Assembly: GCF_004342985.1 (NCBI RefSeq)
Contig: NZ_SMBO01000004.1
Span: forward strand, 1 to 64,000
Source of the DNA: Novosphingobium sp. PhB57
GTDB lineage: Bacteria; Pseudomonadota; Alphaproteobacteria; Sphingomonadales; Sphingomonadaceae
Length of the DNA stretch: 64,000 nucleotides
Direction of reading: 5' to 3'
Positions 43,087 through 52,419 of the stretch are shown one piece after another (position 1 is the first letter of the stretch; each line of letters starts with the position of its first letter). The translations under genes were made by a program, and so were the position numbers. A model generated the notes under the pieces. The model searched no databases, was not told where the DNA came from, and worked only from the letters and a program-made list of their open reading frames with translations.

Positions 43087-43967
43087 CATCGCCGATGGAT
43101 CCCACGCCTCCGGCGGAATCGATCATCACTCCCGCCATTCGGGAAGAAGCCGCACGCCTGTTTGGAGAGCGCTCGGCCGGGGCGATGACCGGGAAGGATG
43201 AGGGAGACCTTTCCGTCTGGCTGAACCAGGATTCCCGGCACGCGCAGGCCTACGCCGACATGGAACGCATCTGGACGGTGATTGATTGCTCAACCATGCC
43301 GCCGGCGCCTGCGGCGGATGATCCGGCGCCGCTGCCGAAGATGCGCCCGAGTACAACAGGCGGCATCCGCGAAGGGAAACAAAAGCCGGCTTCCACGCAC
43401 CATCGGCGGGGGCGAAAGTCTCTGGGGCGGACTGCGTTGGCGGCCTGCCTTTTGATCGCCGTGTTTGCGCAATCCGGCGCGATCTTCACGCGCCTGCGCG
43501 CAGATGCCGTCACCGGAGTGGGCGTGCAGCGCAATGTCACCCTGCCGGACGGGTCCAGGCATTTCTCAATACCGACAGCGCCATCGCCATCGACTATGAC
43601 GCTGGGCGGCAGGTCCGTCTGCTGCGGGGAGAAGCTGCTTTCACTGTGGCCCCGGCCGCCGGCAAACCTTTCGTCGTCGCCGTGGGAGACGGCACGGTTA
43701 CGGCGCTCGGTACCCGCTTCGTCGTCCGCATGGCAAGCGAGGGTTGCCGTTACCGAGCACAGTGTGCGCGTCCATGACACTGAAACGCCCGGGACCACGG
43801 CAGCCTGCGTCGCGACAATGGGTTTGGACTGGATAAAACCATTCAAAGCGTTGCTGGCATTAGAGCGCGAACTGCCACAACTCCGGAGAGCGTCTGATCA
43901 CGTCGGAGGCATTGCTGGCATCTTGTACAAAATCAGGAAATTCCGATTTTCTCTATCATCCGCATGA
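43083..43967 (+). pseudogene. FecR-type regulator, frameshifted and truncated
   Basis: The beginning is a normal FecR (REEAARLFGERSAGAM, DLSVWLNQDSRHAQAYADMERIW, a transmembrane helix LAACLLIAVFAQSGAIF, GVGVQRNVTLPDGS). Near 43558 one G seems missing: the next frame gives FLNTDSAIAIDYDAG, LLRGEAAFTVAPAAGKPF and VTALGTRFVVRMASE. Near 43735 one extra G returns the frame for VAVTEHSVRVHD. Beyond about 43800 the sequence no longer resembles FecR, the C-terminal domain is lacking, and no receptor gene follows. It looks like a decayed remnant of a sigma/FecR/receptor set; the last part of the stated span is degenerate. Confidence 0.8.
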
Positions 43968-46900
43968 CGGCATGGACCGTCGAAGTGTAGCTCGGGCTGG
44001 TCGCGTAGCCAGCCCGGGCCACCTCGGCAACAAATGCGAACGGATCGTTGAGATGTTCGAAAGCGCCGGCATAGCGCTTCGCCGTTGAGAGGAGGCGGCC
44101 GTGGTCATCGAACGAGGCTTCGGCATTCGAATATGCCCGGAACCAATCGCGCACGACGTATTTGAACTGGCCGTTCGGAAGCTCGGTGATGGAAATCACT
44201 TCTGGAAACACCGCGTTACGGTGGGGAAGATATTCCACGGTGCGGAGCAATTGACGGGTTTCCTCCGGATCCGATGCATGAGCCTTGATACCGAAGAAAT
44301 TATAACGAGGTGCCCGCTCGGCCCATCCCGATTCCAGCGCTGCCTGACCCAGCGTCACGAGCGAAGGCACGCGGTGAATAGCCTCCGACGCACGGGCGGC
44401 AGGCGCAAACATGGTGACGAACTGCTGGGGCGACAGCTTGTAAGTCCCCACATTGGGCGGCACCGGCCCCGGTGTGGGCGACGGAGGAAGCGGAAGTGAT
44501 TGCGGGCTTTCTCCCAAGGCTTTTGCCAGTGCCGCCTTGGTCGCAGATCCGACGATACCATCCACCGTCAACCTCGCGCGCTCCTGGAAACTGCGCACCG
44601 CTCGATCTGTATTTGGCCCGAAGGCACCGTCTATGGCCAAGTCGTGGCCAAGCTTCACCAGCGCGCGTTGAAGTGTTGCCACTGCCAGTCCGGCACTGCC
44701 TGGGCGCAATGGCGCGCCAAGAAGGAACTCGGCAGTTCCCTTGAGGCGATCGCTTACAGCCGAATTGCCGTCGGCCTCGTTGTCGATCATCGTCCGGAAG
44801 GCCGGGAGCAAGGTGCTCTCGAAAGCGCCACTCATGCTTTCGTGCGCGTGCCAGCTCGGTTCGATCAGTCCTTCGCCGGCGCTCTCGAATTCGGTGTCGT
44901 TTTCCCACTCTGAATCGATCCCGGCCGCAACCGCAAGGTCGATGTGGACATGAAGGATCAGCGGATTCGGCCCATGCCAGTTAAGGTTGGTGACCCGCCC
45001 TTTGCTCCTTGAAGGGCTGCCGACAAAAATGACATGCCGCCGACCAAACTCCCGGTTGATCGTATCAGCGACGCCAAAGTCATTGTAGATCGCCCGCCAG
45101 TTCGCACCCGCTGCCTTGGCGGCGACGTCTACAGCGCGAAGCAGGGCTAGAGCGTCGTCCGCCCGGTAGAAGCCCCGGCCGTCGCGACCGGGAATGAACA
45201 AGTCCACCGAATAGCCCCGGTCAACGAAGCCCTGGCTGCCGTGGCGGCGATAGGTCGAGACCGATACGCGCGGTATTCGCCTCTTCAATTCGGCAACGAA
45301 GCGCGAAGTAGTAGGCGCGACGGGCGCTAGATTGCTGCCGCCAATCGCGGGATCGGCCGCAAGGGCCATCATGGCCGCCGGAGGCGCGAAAGGTCCGAGC
45401 GCAGCAATCCCGCTCGCGCCCCGTGTTTCGAAGCGCATCTGTTGATCCCTGCTGATCTTCCACGCCTGAGTGACCGCAGATTCGGTTACCTTGGCCCCGT
45501 ACCGTGCTCGCGCGCCTTCAAGAGTGGCAGCATGGTCTGCAATCAACGCAAGTCGTTTGGTCTCTGCATCGACACGGCCACCGCTGCTCCGGCTCCATTC
45601 CGTCGCGAGCGCCCGCGAAAAGTCATCGATCGTCGACGAATCCTGCGGGATCGGTGGCACTGGCGACGGGCCAGGTGGTACCGGCACTGGGCCGTTTGGG
45701 ATGCTGCCGCCAAGCGCCGCGGCGATCGCCGCTTTGGTCTGAGGTCCGACCATTCCGTCGGGAGTAAGCCTGGCGGTCGTTTGAAATCGCCGCACGGCAG
45801 CTTCGGTTTGCGGGCCGAAGCGACCGTCAATGTCAATAGGATGGCCCAATGAGCGAAGTGCACGCTGAAGCGCGCTGACGCCCTCTCCCTGATCGCCATG
45901 GCGCAATGCGGGACCGAGAAGGAATGCGGCAGCGTCACGCAATCGATCGGTCACGCCGCTGCCTTCGTGGTCAATCAGCTCCAGTGTCTCGAACAACTCG
46001 GGGTCGCTAAATTCCTCACCCATCAATTCGGTCGCATGTCGTGAGCCGCAGTGGCAGGGGCCGGCGCGCTCCTCTTCCCATTCGCTCTCATCGGCAGCCA
46101 GGCTGCCGGCCTCATCGGCGAATTGTTCGTCCCTGACGCCCTTGAAGTCCAGCCAATCGAGTTCCTCGGTTTCGTTCTCATTCTTTGGAGCGATGAATGG
46201 CTCTTGCTCCCCGAGCGCTGCCTCGGTCCATTCGGTCGACGTGCCACCCGCCGGGTGCCAGGCGCGTTCGAAAATTTCCGGAGCCTCGGACAATGTCGCC
46301 CGCGCCTCGGTCGCGAAGAAGGCATAGCTATCGGCATTGTCGAGCGCTTTGGCCGGAGAGAGGCGAGCATAGGCGGCCTCGTGATGATAGGCCTGATCGC
46401 CTATTCCGACGTACCGATGCGCCACCTCGTGAATGACAATCTGCTCCTGCGCATCGCTTGATCGCATGGGGAAGTTGCAATGGTTCGTTCGTGCGTCGAA
46501 GCACACGTTGACGTAGCCTCGCCCCCCGAACAGCTGCGTGTCGTACGCGAAGCCGCATACCATGCCATGGGCGTCCGCCTTGCATGCGCGGGCCGCGTTG
46601 AAGCGTATGCCCCCGACGAATGCCTTGGCGATACGCATAAGGTTCGTCAGTATCTTGCGCAGGTCATCTCGACGGACCGTATGGAAATGATCGAGGAGGA
46701 GGTGCCGCGTTGCCGGCGACATGCGGTCGGGCCTGCCATAGGCACTGCCGACGAACGAGGCGGCGTGGCGCAGGGAAGTCAACGAGCGCTCGGCTGCATC
46801 GGTCAGCAGAGTCCTTTCTTGCGCGGAGCAATTGTTGAACGAATGGGGCGTGCCGGTCTCATTGTCCAAAAGCGCTTCATCGAAATTGTAAGGCCCCATC

Positions 46901-47007
46901 TCCGCCCCGGAGAAGGCGTTCTCGCCAGCTTGCCATTTGCCCGCAGGGACCGGCGCGAATGGCAGCTCGAGGCCGATCGGATCGTAATCGTGCATGACCT
47001 TGCTCAT
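43933..47007 (-). CDS. Multidomain envelope-lytic protein: M35-like metallopeptidase, two PG-binding domains, glucosaminidase
   Basis: A 1024-residue protein without an obvious signal peptide. Seen in order from ATG 47007: (1) an aspzincin/M35-type metallopeptidase with HEVAH at 193-197 and NADSYAFF (third ligand Asp226); (2) an acidic linker; (3) a peptidoglycan-binding domain at about 371-433 (VSALQRALRSLGHPIDIDGRFG); (4) a Pro-rich linker and a region at 571-692 with RGYSVDLFIPGRDGRGFY and NWHGPNPLILHVHIDL, recalling LAS-type zinc peptidases; (5) a second peptidoglycan-binding domain at 769-831; (6) a FlgJ/LytG-like glucosaminidase at 858-1023 with candidate catalytic Glu892 (AALESGWAER, YNFFGIKA). 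The start has GGAGG 6 bases upstream. Last gene of a five-gene operon. Target unknown: own wall remodelling or attack on other cells. Confidence 0.85.
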   Translation of the reverse strand: MSKVMHDYDPIGLELPFAPVPAGKWQAGENAFSGAEMGPYNFDEALLDNETGTPHSFNNCSAQERTLLTDAAERSLTSLRHAASFVGSAYGRPDRMSPATRHLLLDHFHTVRRDDLRKILTNLMRIAKAFVGGIRFNAARACKADAHGMVCGFAYDTQLFGGRGYVNVCFDARTNHCNFPMRSSDAQEQIVIHEVAHRYVGIGDQAYHHEAAYARLSPAKALDNADSYAFFATEARATLSEAPEIFERAWHPAGGTSTEWTEAALGEQEPFIAPKNENETEELDWLDFKGVRDEQFADEAGSLAADESEWEEERAGPCHCGSRHATELMGEEFSDPELFETLELIDHEGSGVTDRLRDAAAFLLGPALRHGDQGEGVSALQRALRSLGHPIDIDGRFGPQTEAAVRRFQTTARLTPDGMVGPQTKAAIAAALGGSIPNGPVPVPPGPSPVPPIPQDSSTIDDFSRALATEWSRSSGGRVDAETKRLALIADHAATLEGARARYGAKVTESAVTQAWKISRDQQMRFETRGASGIAALGPFAPPAAMMALAADPAIGGSNLAPVAPTTSRFVAELKRRIPRVSVSTYRRHGSQGFVDRGYSVDLFIPGRDGRGFYRADDALALLRAVDVAAKAAGANWRAIYNDFGVADTINREFGRRHVIFVGSPSRSKGRVTNLNWHGPNPLILHVHIDLAVAAGIDSEWENDTEFESAGEGLIEPSWHAHESMSGAFESTLLPAFRTMIDNEADGNSAVSDRLKGTAEFLLGAPLRPGSAGLAVATLQRALVKLGHDLAIDGAFGPNTDRAVRSFQERARLTVDGIVGSATKAALAKALGESPQSLPLPPSPTPGPVPPNVGTYKLSPQQFVTMFAPAARASEAIHRVPSLVTLGQAALESGWAERAPRYNFFGIKAHASDPEETRQLLRTVEYLPHRNAVFPEVISITELPNGQFKYVVRDWFRAYSNAEASFDDHGRLLSTAKRYAGAFEHLNDPFAFVAEVARAGYATSPSYTSTVHAVMRMIEKIGIS

Positions 47008-47035
47008 CGCCCACCTCCACTGTGGGGCGCCGAAT

Positions 47036-48175
47036 TCAGGAGGCGCCAACCAATTTCCGCACCGGGGCCGTCGTAACAGCCCGCGCGCGTGCCTTCAGAT
47101 CCTTGCCCGTGGCCGCACTCCACTCCGTGATCACGCGGCGCGCCTGGGTTCCGTAGACTGTCGTTGGTCCCACCGGCTGATCGCGGTAGAGAATGTAGGA
47201 CAACGTGGGGTCCACGATCACGCCGGACTCGATAACGCGCATGACCTTCGACATGCTTTCGGCCATCTCGAACAGCGCTGTCGACTTGCTGTGCGCGGCA
47301 AGTCCGACTTTGGCGCCCAGATTGGTCAACCGTCCTGCCGCGCTGGTCGATTGCGCCGCTGTATCGAGTATCACCGGCGAATCGAAGCTGAAGGTGAGAT
47401 CCACCCATCCGAGCACCGTGGCGGCTGCGAGTTCCTCCCGCGCCAGCAAGCTGCCTTCGCCCTCCCCTTTGCGGCGGGCGCGAAGCATGTACATCAGCGC
47501 CTCGGTCAGCCGGAATATGCGATCATCGTCCGACGCATTGACGCCCGAGAAGTTCTTGAGATTGGTGATCGCCTGCCACAGTTCGAACAGCAGCTCCTCG
47601 AACAGCCCCACAAAGCCCGTGTTCGCGGCAGTGGCGCGATCGAAGACCGGCGGGCGATTGTCGTCGGCGCCAAATGCCAGATCGAGACCGAACAACCGCC
47701 AGTAGGCCCTTCGGCGCGCACTTTCGCCATCGCTCGATGCCGGCGCGGTCGAAAGCCAGGCGGCAAAAGGATTTTCCGCCCCGAACAGCAGCGCCTCGGT
47801 GACATCGAGCCAGCGAAGCGTTTCCCGGCTCGGGATACCCAGTGCCTCGCCCGAGCGGTACTCTCGCACGACCCGTTTCAGAATTTGCACGGCGCGACTG
47901 TTCTCGAGCGCGAAACTGTAGCCCAGGTGATCCCAGGCCTGATCGCCGGCAGGCGGAGCGAAAATGCCAAACTGGCCCTGTGCCGCCAGATTACGCCGAG
48001 CCGACGGTGGGAATGTCGGGAACAGGACGGACGTATCCCATGCTGTCCAGACCTGCTCGAAATGAAGCACCAGATCGAGTGGATCGGCCGTCAGAACTGC
48101 GGTGCGCACGGAATCGAGCGGCAGCGCCGAGAAGGATGGGTCGGTGTGGATACGCTCCACCAGCTGCGGGATCAT
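47036..48175 (-). CDS. Unknown protein of the envelope-lytic cluster (379 aa)
   Basis: A 379-residue, mostly helical, soluble-looking protein with no signal peptide or transmembrane segment, and no family I recognise. Notable stretches are LVLHFEQVWTAWDTSVLFPTF, WDHLGYSFALENSRAVQIL and a C-terminal basic part. ATG 48175 overlaps the stop of the small upstream gene (ATGA) and is preceded by a strong GGAGGAG, so it is made together with its neighbours. The gene for the multidomain lytic protein begins 28 bases after its stop. It could be an adaptor, chaperone or immunity factor, none of which the sequence shows. Confidence 0.8.
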   Translation of the reverse strand: MIPQLVERIHTDPSFSALPLDSVRTAVLTADPLDLVLHFEQVWTAWDTSVLFPTFPPSARRNLAAQGQFGIFAPPAGDQAWDHLGYSFALENSRAVQILKRVVREYRSGEALGIPSRETLRWLDVTEALLFGAENPFAAWLSTAPASSDGESARRRAYWRLFGLDLAFGADDNRPPVFDRATAANTGFVGLFEELLFELWQAITNLKNFSGVNASDDDRIFRLTEALMYMLRARRKGEGEGSLLAREELAAATVLGWVDLTFSFDSPVILDTAAQSTSAAGRLTNLGAKVGLAAHSKSTALFEMAESMSKVMRVIESGVIVDPTLSYILYRDQPVGPTTVYGTQARRVITEWSAATGKDLKARARAVTTAPVRKLVGAS

Positions 48176-48573
48176 GAGCGGCTCCTCCTCTGCTCTAGGG
48201 AACTGGGCGGAAAGGTTGGGTGGGTCGCGCGGAACAGGTCGGTGTTGGGCGGACGGCTGAGTTCGCGCGCTATCTTCGCAAGCAGCATGTTGCTTGCATC
48301 ACTGGCCGGTTTGGGCCGGCCGGTAAGATCTCCAAGCCGGTCGAATACGTCTCCGATGCCGTTTTCGATCACGCGCTGAAGAACGGCGGTGCCCGCCACT
48401 TGCTCGACGAGTCCGCGCAGGCTTTCGATCTCTCTTTGCAAGTGGGCATCGCGCCGGTTCATGGTGTCTATAATCAGCGCGTCGACCAACGCTTCCTCGC
48501 TCGGCGCGCCTTGTTCCGCCTCGCCCGGATCGCTGCCGCGCCCGCCGGTCCTGGACTTTCGGGGTGCTTGCAT
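48172..48573 (-). CDS. Small unknown helical protein of the cluster (133 aa)
   Basis: A 133-residue protein with charged, disordered-looking ends and a helical middle that could form a coiled coil (DALIIDTMNRRDAHLQREIESLRGLVEQVAG). No family recognised. ATG 48573 has AGGAG 7 bases upstream and lies 3 bases beyond the stop of the metallopeptidase-like gene; its own stop overlaps the next gene. Possibly a structural or chaperone-like partner of its operon neighbours. Confidence 0.75.
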   Translation of the reverse strand: MQAPRKSRTGGRGSDPGEAEQGAPSEEALVDALIIDTMNRRDAHLQREIESLRGLVEQVAGTAVLQRVIENGIGDVFDRLGDLTGRPKPASDASNMLLAKIARELSRPPNTDLFRATHPTFPPSSLEQRRSRS

Positions 48574-48576
48574 GTC

Positions 48577-49860
48577 TCAACTCCTTGGGTTTGCAATTCC
48601 GGTAGCAGGTTCGGCAGTCAGCCAAGCGCGGGCCCGGCTGATCCAGTGTTCGGCACTCGATGGTTTTTCTGCTTCGCGCAGCCCGGCGAGTGCGAGGATG
48701 CGGATGCCATCCGAACGCCGCCAGTGAGGTGAGCTCCACAGCGCTGGACCGGCCGTCCGCTCGAGTTCGGCAAGCGCATCGGGACTGACGCGCGCCGGAT
48801 CGAGCACGCTCGTCATCGGCCGTCCGGACAAAGCCGGGATCGGGGCTGTCAGGCAAGCGCGCGCAATCTTGCCGATGGCACCGAGCGAACGCGCCAGCAG
48901 CGGCCGCAACGTATCGTCGGCACGCGAGAGCGGGTGATGAACACGCATGGCCCGCATCAGCGTCGACCATGGCCCGGTCTGGCCGAATGCTTCGGCAGAC
49001 ATCGCACAGCCGAGCGCGGTGCGCAGCCAGCCGATCGGGTGCGGATCGCCGACCGGCCAGCGAAGGATCGTGCGCGCGTCGCCGACGACGTCGTAGAGAG
49101 CCGCTACCGACGCATAGCCCGTGTGAAGAAAAGCAAAGACATCCGCAGCGATCTCGGAGCTCCACGGAACCCACATGTGCTGCAGCTCTGCATCCCCGGC
49201 AAGTGCCTCTGCAATCGCAGAGCGCATCTTCGGCACCCAGCCCGTCAAATGCGCAACCTGGTGCCCGCTTTCATGGAACAGGGACGTAGGACGATAGAGG
49301 TTGTGCCGGACAATCTTTATCGCAGCGACCGGCATGACTGCACCAGGAACCCAAAGACGGATACCGGCGCGTAAAATCGACGCTCCGGTACCTTTGTCCT
49401 GGTAGACCAGAACGGGCGGAACCGACTTGCCTGCGGCAGTCAGCACTGCCGACATGCTCTCCGCCGCCAGCCGATCCAGTTCCGAAAGCGCGGAGCGCAG
49501 TTTTGGGCTGGTACGCGTATTGACTGCGTCGCCGAAGAAATCGAGTGTCGTGTCGACCTGCACGTATCGGTGCCGGAAATCCTGCAATTTCGATTGTACT
49601 TCCGGCACCCGCGCGGGATCGCTCCGCGCCGCCCCGATCATCTTGAAGCAGGCCTCGCCGTGGCGGATGAGGTCCTGGACAATTTCGTGCAGTTGTTGGC
49701 GCAGCGGAATGCCCACGCTGCGTTCGACCGATCGCCAGGCATCGAGAGAGGCAAATTCCTCGGCGTCACGAAACGTCCGCGCAGCCGCAAGCCAGTGCGC
49801 CAGTTGGCGCTCCAGGTCCTCGACGAGGATGTGATGGTCGATTGGAATTGCAGCGTTCAT
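48577..49860 (-). CDS. HExxH metallopeptidase-like protein of the cluster
   Basis: A 427-residue protein with a zinc-metallopeptidase motif HESGH at 196-200 (TSLFHESGHQVAHLTGW) and, 36 residues after the second His, SSEIAADVFAF with Glu236 as a plausible third ligand, a gluzincin-like arrangement. The N-terminal ~140 residues are helical; the C-terminal ~150 are unrecognised. There is no signal peptide. ATG 49860 overlaps the stop of the 777-residue protein gene (ATGA). I do not know a described relative. Protease activity is inferred from the motif alone. Confidence 0.8.
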   Translation of the reverse strand: MNAAIPIDHHILVEDLERQLAHWLAAARTFRDAEEFASLDAWRSVERSVGIPLRQQLHEIVQDLIRHGEACFKMIGAARSDPARVPEVQSKLQDFRHRYVQVDTTLDFFGDAVNTRTSPKLRSALSELDRLAAESMSAVLTAAGKSVPPVLVYQDKGTGASILRAGIRLWVPGAVMPVAAIKIVRHNLYRPTSLFHESGHQVAHLTGWVPKMRSAIAEALAGDAELQHMWVPWSSEIAADVFAFLHTGYASVAALYDVVGDARTILRWPVGDPHPIGWLRTALGCAMSAEAFGQTGPWSTLMRAMRVHHPLSRADDTLRPLLARSLGAIGKIARACLTAPIPALSGRPMTSVLDPARVSPDALAELERTAGPALWSSPHWRRSDGIRILALAGLREAEKPSSAEHWISRARAWLTAEPATGIANPRS

Positions 49861-52190
49861 GACCTTTTGGTCCCAGGGTTGACGCTGATGTCGATCGCCG
49901 GTTTGGCGCGAACGCCTTTGAGCAGCTTGGCAACGGCGCCAAGCCCACCGCTCTGCGCGAGCTTCCCGATTTCCTTGAGAAACGGGGCCTGCACATGCAC
50001 GCGAACGGTAACCCCCTCATCGGGATGACCTGCCGCGCGTGCAAAGCTCTCGCCGCCCGTCCTGGCCCATTGTCCCAGTGCCGGCAGAATCCAGGCCGCC
50101 AGTCGGCGCCTGATCTTGTGGCGGATTGCCGAGGGCATCAATTTCCCAAGGTGGGGGGCGAAGTCCTCGTGATCTTCCTGATCCTCATTGTCTTCGCGGC
50201 GAACAGCTTTGGCAGGAAGGCGCAGCCCGATCTGGCTGCTTGCCGCCACGAGCGCGCGCAGCAGCGGCGCCGCCCCTTCGCCTTTGCGGATCGATTGGAC
50301 GATCTGCTGCGCCTCGGCTTCCGAAAAGAACAGGCTGATCGTAACGAGACCCTTCAAGTAGTCGGATCGAATATGGGCTTTTGTTGGTCTCGCCCGAGTT
50401 GTCAGGGGAGCGCCTACGGGCTGCAGCACATAGACGCGCTGACCGGCCGCTATCCGACCCGGCGAGCGCATGAAGCGCGAAGGAACAGCGCCGCCGAGAC
50501 GCGGCTCGCGCAGCAACATCCCGGCGGCGGCGGCTGTCAGCGGATGAAAGCTGGCCTTGCCACCGCGGGCTGCCCGATCGAAGCGTCCTATTGCAGCAAG
50601 GCTGGTGCCCGGCGCGGCCTGGTAAATATGCATCCGCGCTTTCATGGGAAAGGCGGTGCCCGAAGCACGCAGGACTTCTCCCAGGGTGCTGCCGCCAAAC
50701 GTAGGGATGGAGTCGGCGATCTGTGCCGTCAGATCGACGTCGGGCACGCGGCTGTATTTGCGGTAGGTACGCGTATGCCTGGGGCGGCGCGCCACGAACG
50801 TCCCACCGAGCGACGGTGCGCGTTGTAAGTCGACCCGCACCAGGTCTTGAGGGAAATGCGTTGCGATCGCCTCACCGAACGCCTCCGCCGTCGCAAGCTG
50901 CAACAGTTCTTCGCTCTCGAAAACAAACTCCTCGTGCTCGGAGAGGCGGCGAACGGTATCCTCGATCACCGCAGCGAGCGCGACAGGGGCCGCACGGCTT
51001 TCGCTTTCGCCAGCGGTGCCATCCTCAGCCTCGAGCGTCATCAGCTTGAGACCCGTGTCAACAATGGCATTAGAAAGCGCCTTTGCCATTTCCGGCGAAA
51101 CCCAGCGGCGGATAACCTTACCGAGATAGCCAGCCAGAAAACCAACCACCTTGGGCCTGCCGACCAGATTGATCCCGAGGCGAACCGCGCCAAGGAGCGC
51201 AGGCACGAACTGTTCAACTGCCGGCGTCAGGTCCTCGCCATCGCGCGCCTCCGCCAATCGGTCGATCAGTGCACCTCTTGCACGGGCCAGTTCGATGAGA
51301 CGGCCTTCCTCATATTCGCCTTCATGATCCTCGCTCTCTTCGTTTTCGAAACTTTCGGCGCCTGGCGAGACGATCGCTTCGGCCAGCGCAACGTCGAACT
51401 CCGCAGCCAGCGTCTGGGGATCTGCAAGATTGGTCGGCGAAACCCCGTCGCTCTCGTCCTCTTCCTCACTCGCCTCGAGCTTGATCTTGCTGGCAAGCTG
51501 GCGCGCGGCGGGTCTTAAAGGCGCAGGCAGCCTACCGACGGCGAAGGACAGCACACGCTTCAAGAGGGGATTGATCAGGCTCTTGAGCTTGTTGAACACC
51601 GGTGCGAGCAGAGGACTTACAAGTGAGCCGACCTTCTTGGCGACGCTGACGACTTTGCCGACGACATTTTTAGCCTTGCGGATAAGGGAGCCGATGAACT
51701 CCTCCCCGACAGGACCGAGTTCGGTCGACTGCGGGTCGAAGCGATCAAGCAATTCCGCCAGAGTGTCTTCACCAAGCGCGCCAAGATCCATCCCGGCGAG
51801 CCCTTCGCTCAGGGAATCGAGATAGCGTTCCGCCTCGTATCGCACTTCAGACAACCGGGCCTCACCGTATCGTTGTCGCTCGGGTCCGTAGGCACCGTCC
51901 TCGCCGGCGAAGCGCTCGGATATGTCGCGCTCCAGATCTTCGGCGAGCGCAGCAAGGGATTCGTCGAAATTTTCATCCCGGAGTTCGGCCAGGGCTTCGG
52001 CAACGCGCTGGGCGGTGTCGTCTCCAGCGAAGTGATCTTCCCAGGATTCGGCGAATGGAGAGCTTTCCGTATTCCAGCCGGCAGTCGGCGAGCTGGGCGC
52101 TTCCGGTTCGGAAAACGCCTCGGCGAAGGGGCTTTCCAGGGTCTCACCGGACGTCCAGCGAGTTCCGACTACATCTTGGGCATCTGACAT
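49857..52190 (-). CDS. Large unknown protein, acidic N-terminus and amphipathic helical segments (777 aa)
   Basis: The first gene of the cluster encodes a 777-residue protein of no known family. The N-terminal ~110 residues are acidic and hold two similar short motifs, LESPFAEAF (18-26) and ESSPFAESW (42-50). A strongly amphipathic, lysine-rich stretch follows at about 165-245 (KNVVGKVVSVAKKVGSLVSP, then NKLKSLINPLLKRVLSFAVG), bounded by acidic linkers. A second hydrophobic/basic part lies at about 330-385. The C-terminal half is basic and beta/helix mixed. It might interact with membranes or form a scaffold; this is speculation from composition. GGAG lies 7 bases before ATG 52190. Confidence 0.78.
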   Translation of the reverse strand: MSDAQDVVGTRWTSGETLESPFAEAFSEPEAPSSPTAGWNTESSPFAESWEDHFAGDDTAQRVAEALAELRDENFDESLAALAEDLERDISERFAGEDGAYGPERQRYGEARLSEVRYEAERYLDSLSEGLAGMDLGALGEDTLAELLDRFDPQSTELGPVGEEFIGSLIRKAKNVVGKVVSVAKKVGSLVSPLLAPVFNKLKSLINPLLKRVLSFAVGRLPAPLRPAARQLASKIKLEASEEEDESDGVSPTNLADPQTLAAEFDVALAEAIVSPGAESFENEESEDHEGEYEEGRLIELARARGALIDRLAEARDGEDLTPAVEQFVPALLGAVRLGINLVGRPKVVGFLAGYLGKVIRRWVSPEMAKALSNAIVDTGLKLMTLEAEDGTAGESESRAAPVALAAVIEDTVRRLSEHEEFVFESEELLQLATAEAFGEAIATHFPQDLVRVDLQRAPSLGGTFVARRPRHTRTYRKYSRVPDVDLTAQIADSIPTFGGSTLGEVLRASGTAFPMKARMHIYQAAPGTSLAAIGRFDRAARGGKASFHPLTAAAAGMLLREPRLGGAVPSRFMRSPGRIAAGQRVYVLQPVGAPLTTRARPTKAHIRSDYLKGLVTISLFFSEAEAQQIVQSIRKGEGAAPLLRALVAASSQIGLRLPAKAVRREDNEDQEDHEDFAPHLGKLMPSAIRHKIRRRLAAWILPALGQWARTGGESFARAAGHPDEGVTVRVHVQAPFLKEIGKLAQSGGLGAVAKLLKGVRAKPAIDISVNPGTKRS

Positions 52191-52419
52191 CGCGCAGCTC
52201 CATCGGCTGAAGGGCTATGCGATTAGACAGCATCGACCGTCCCAGATCGTCTCTCCGCGCTCCACCTTGTGTCCACGCGCCGAACCGCGACTGTCGAAGC
52301 GACGTCCCCGTCCCCGTCGCGATGGTTCTTCAAATGCGTCTCGATTACGTCCGTCCAGCGTCAAGTCGCCGGCAAGCCTTGCGATGGTGGGCTTCGCAGA
52401 ATATCGAAGATGGAGAGGA

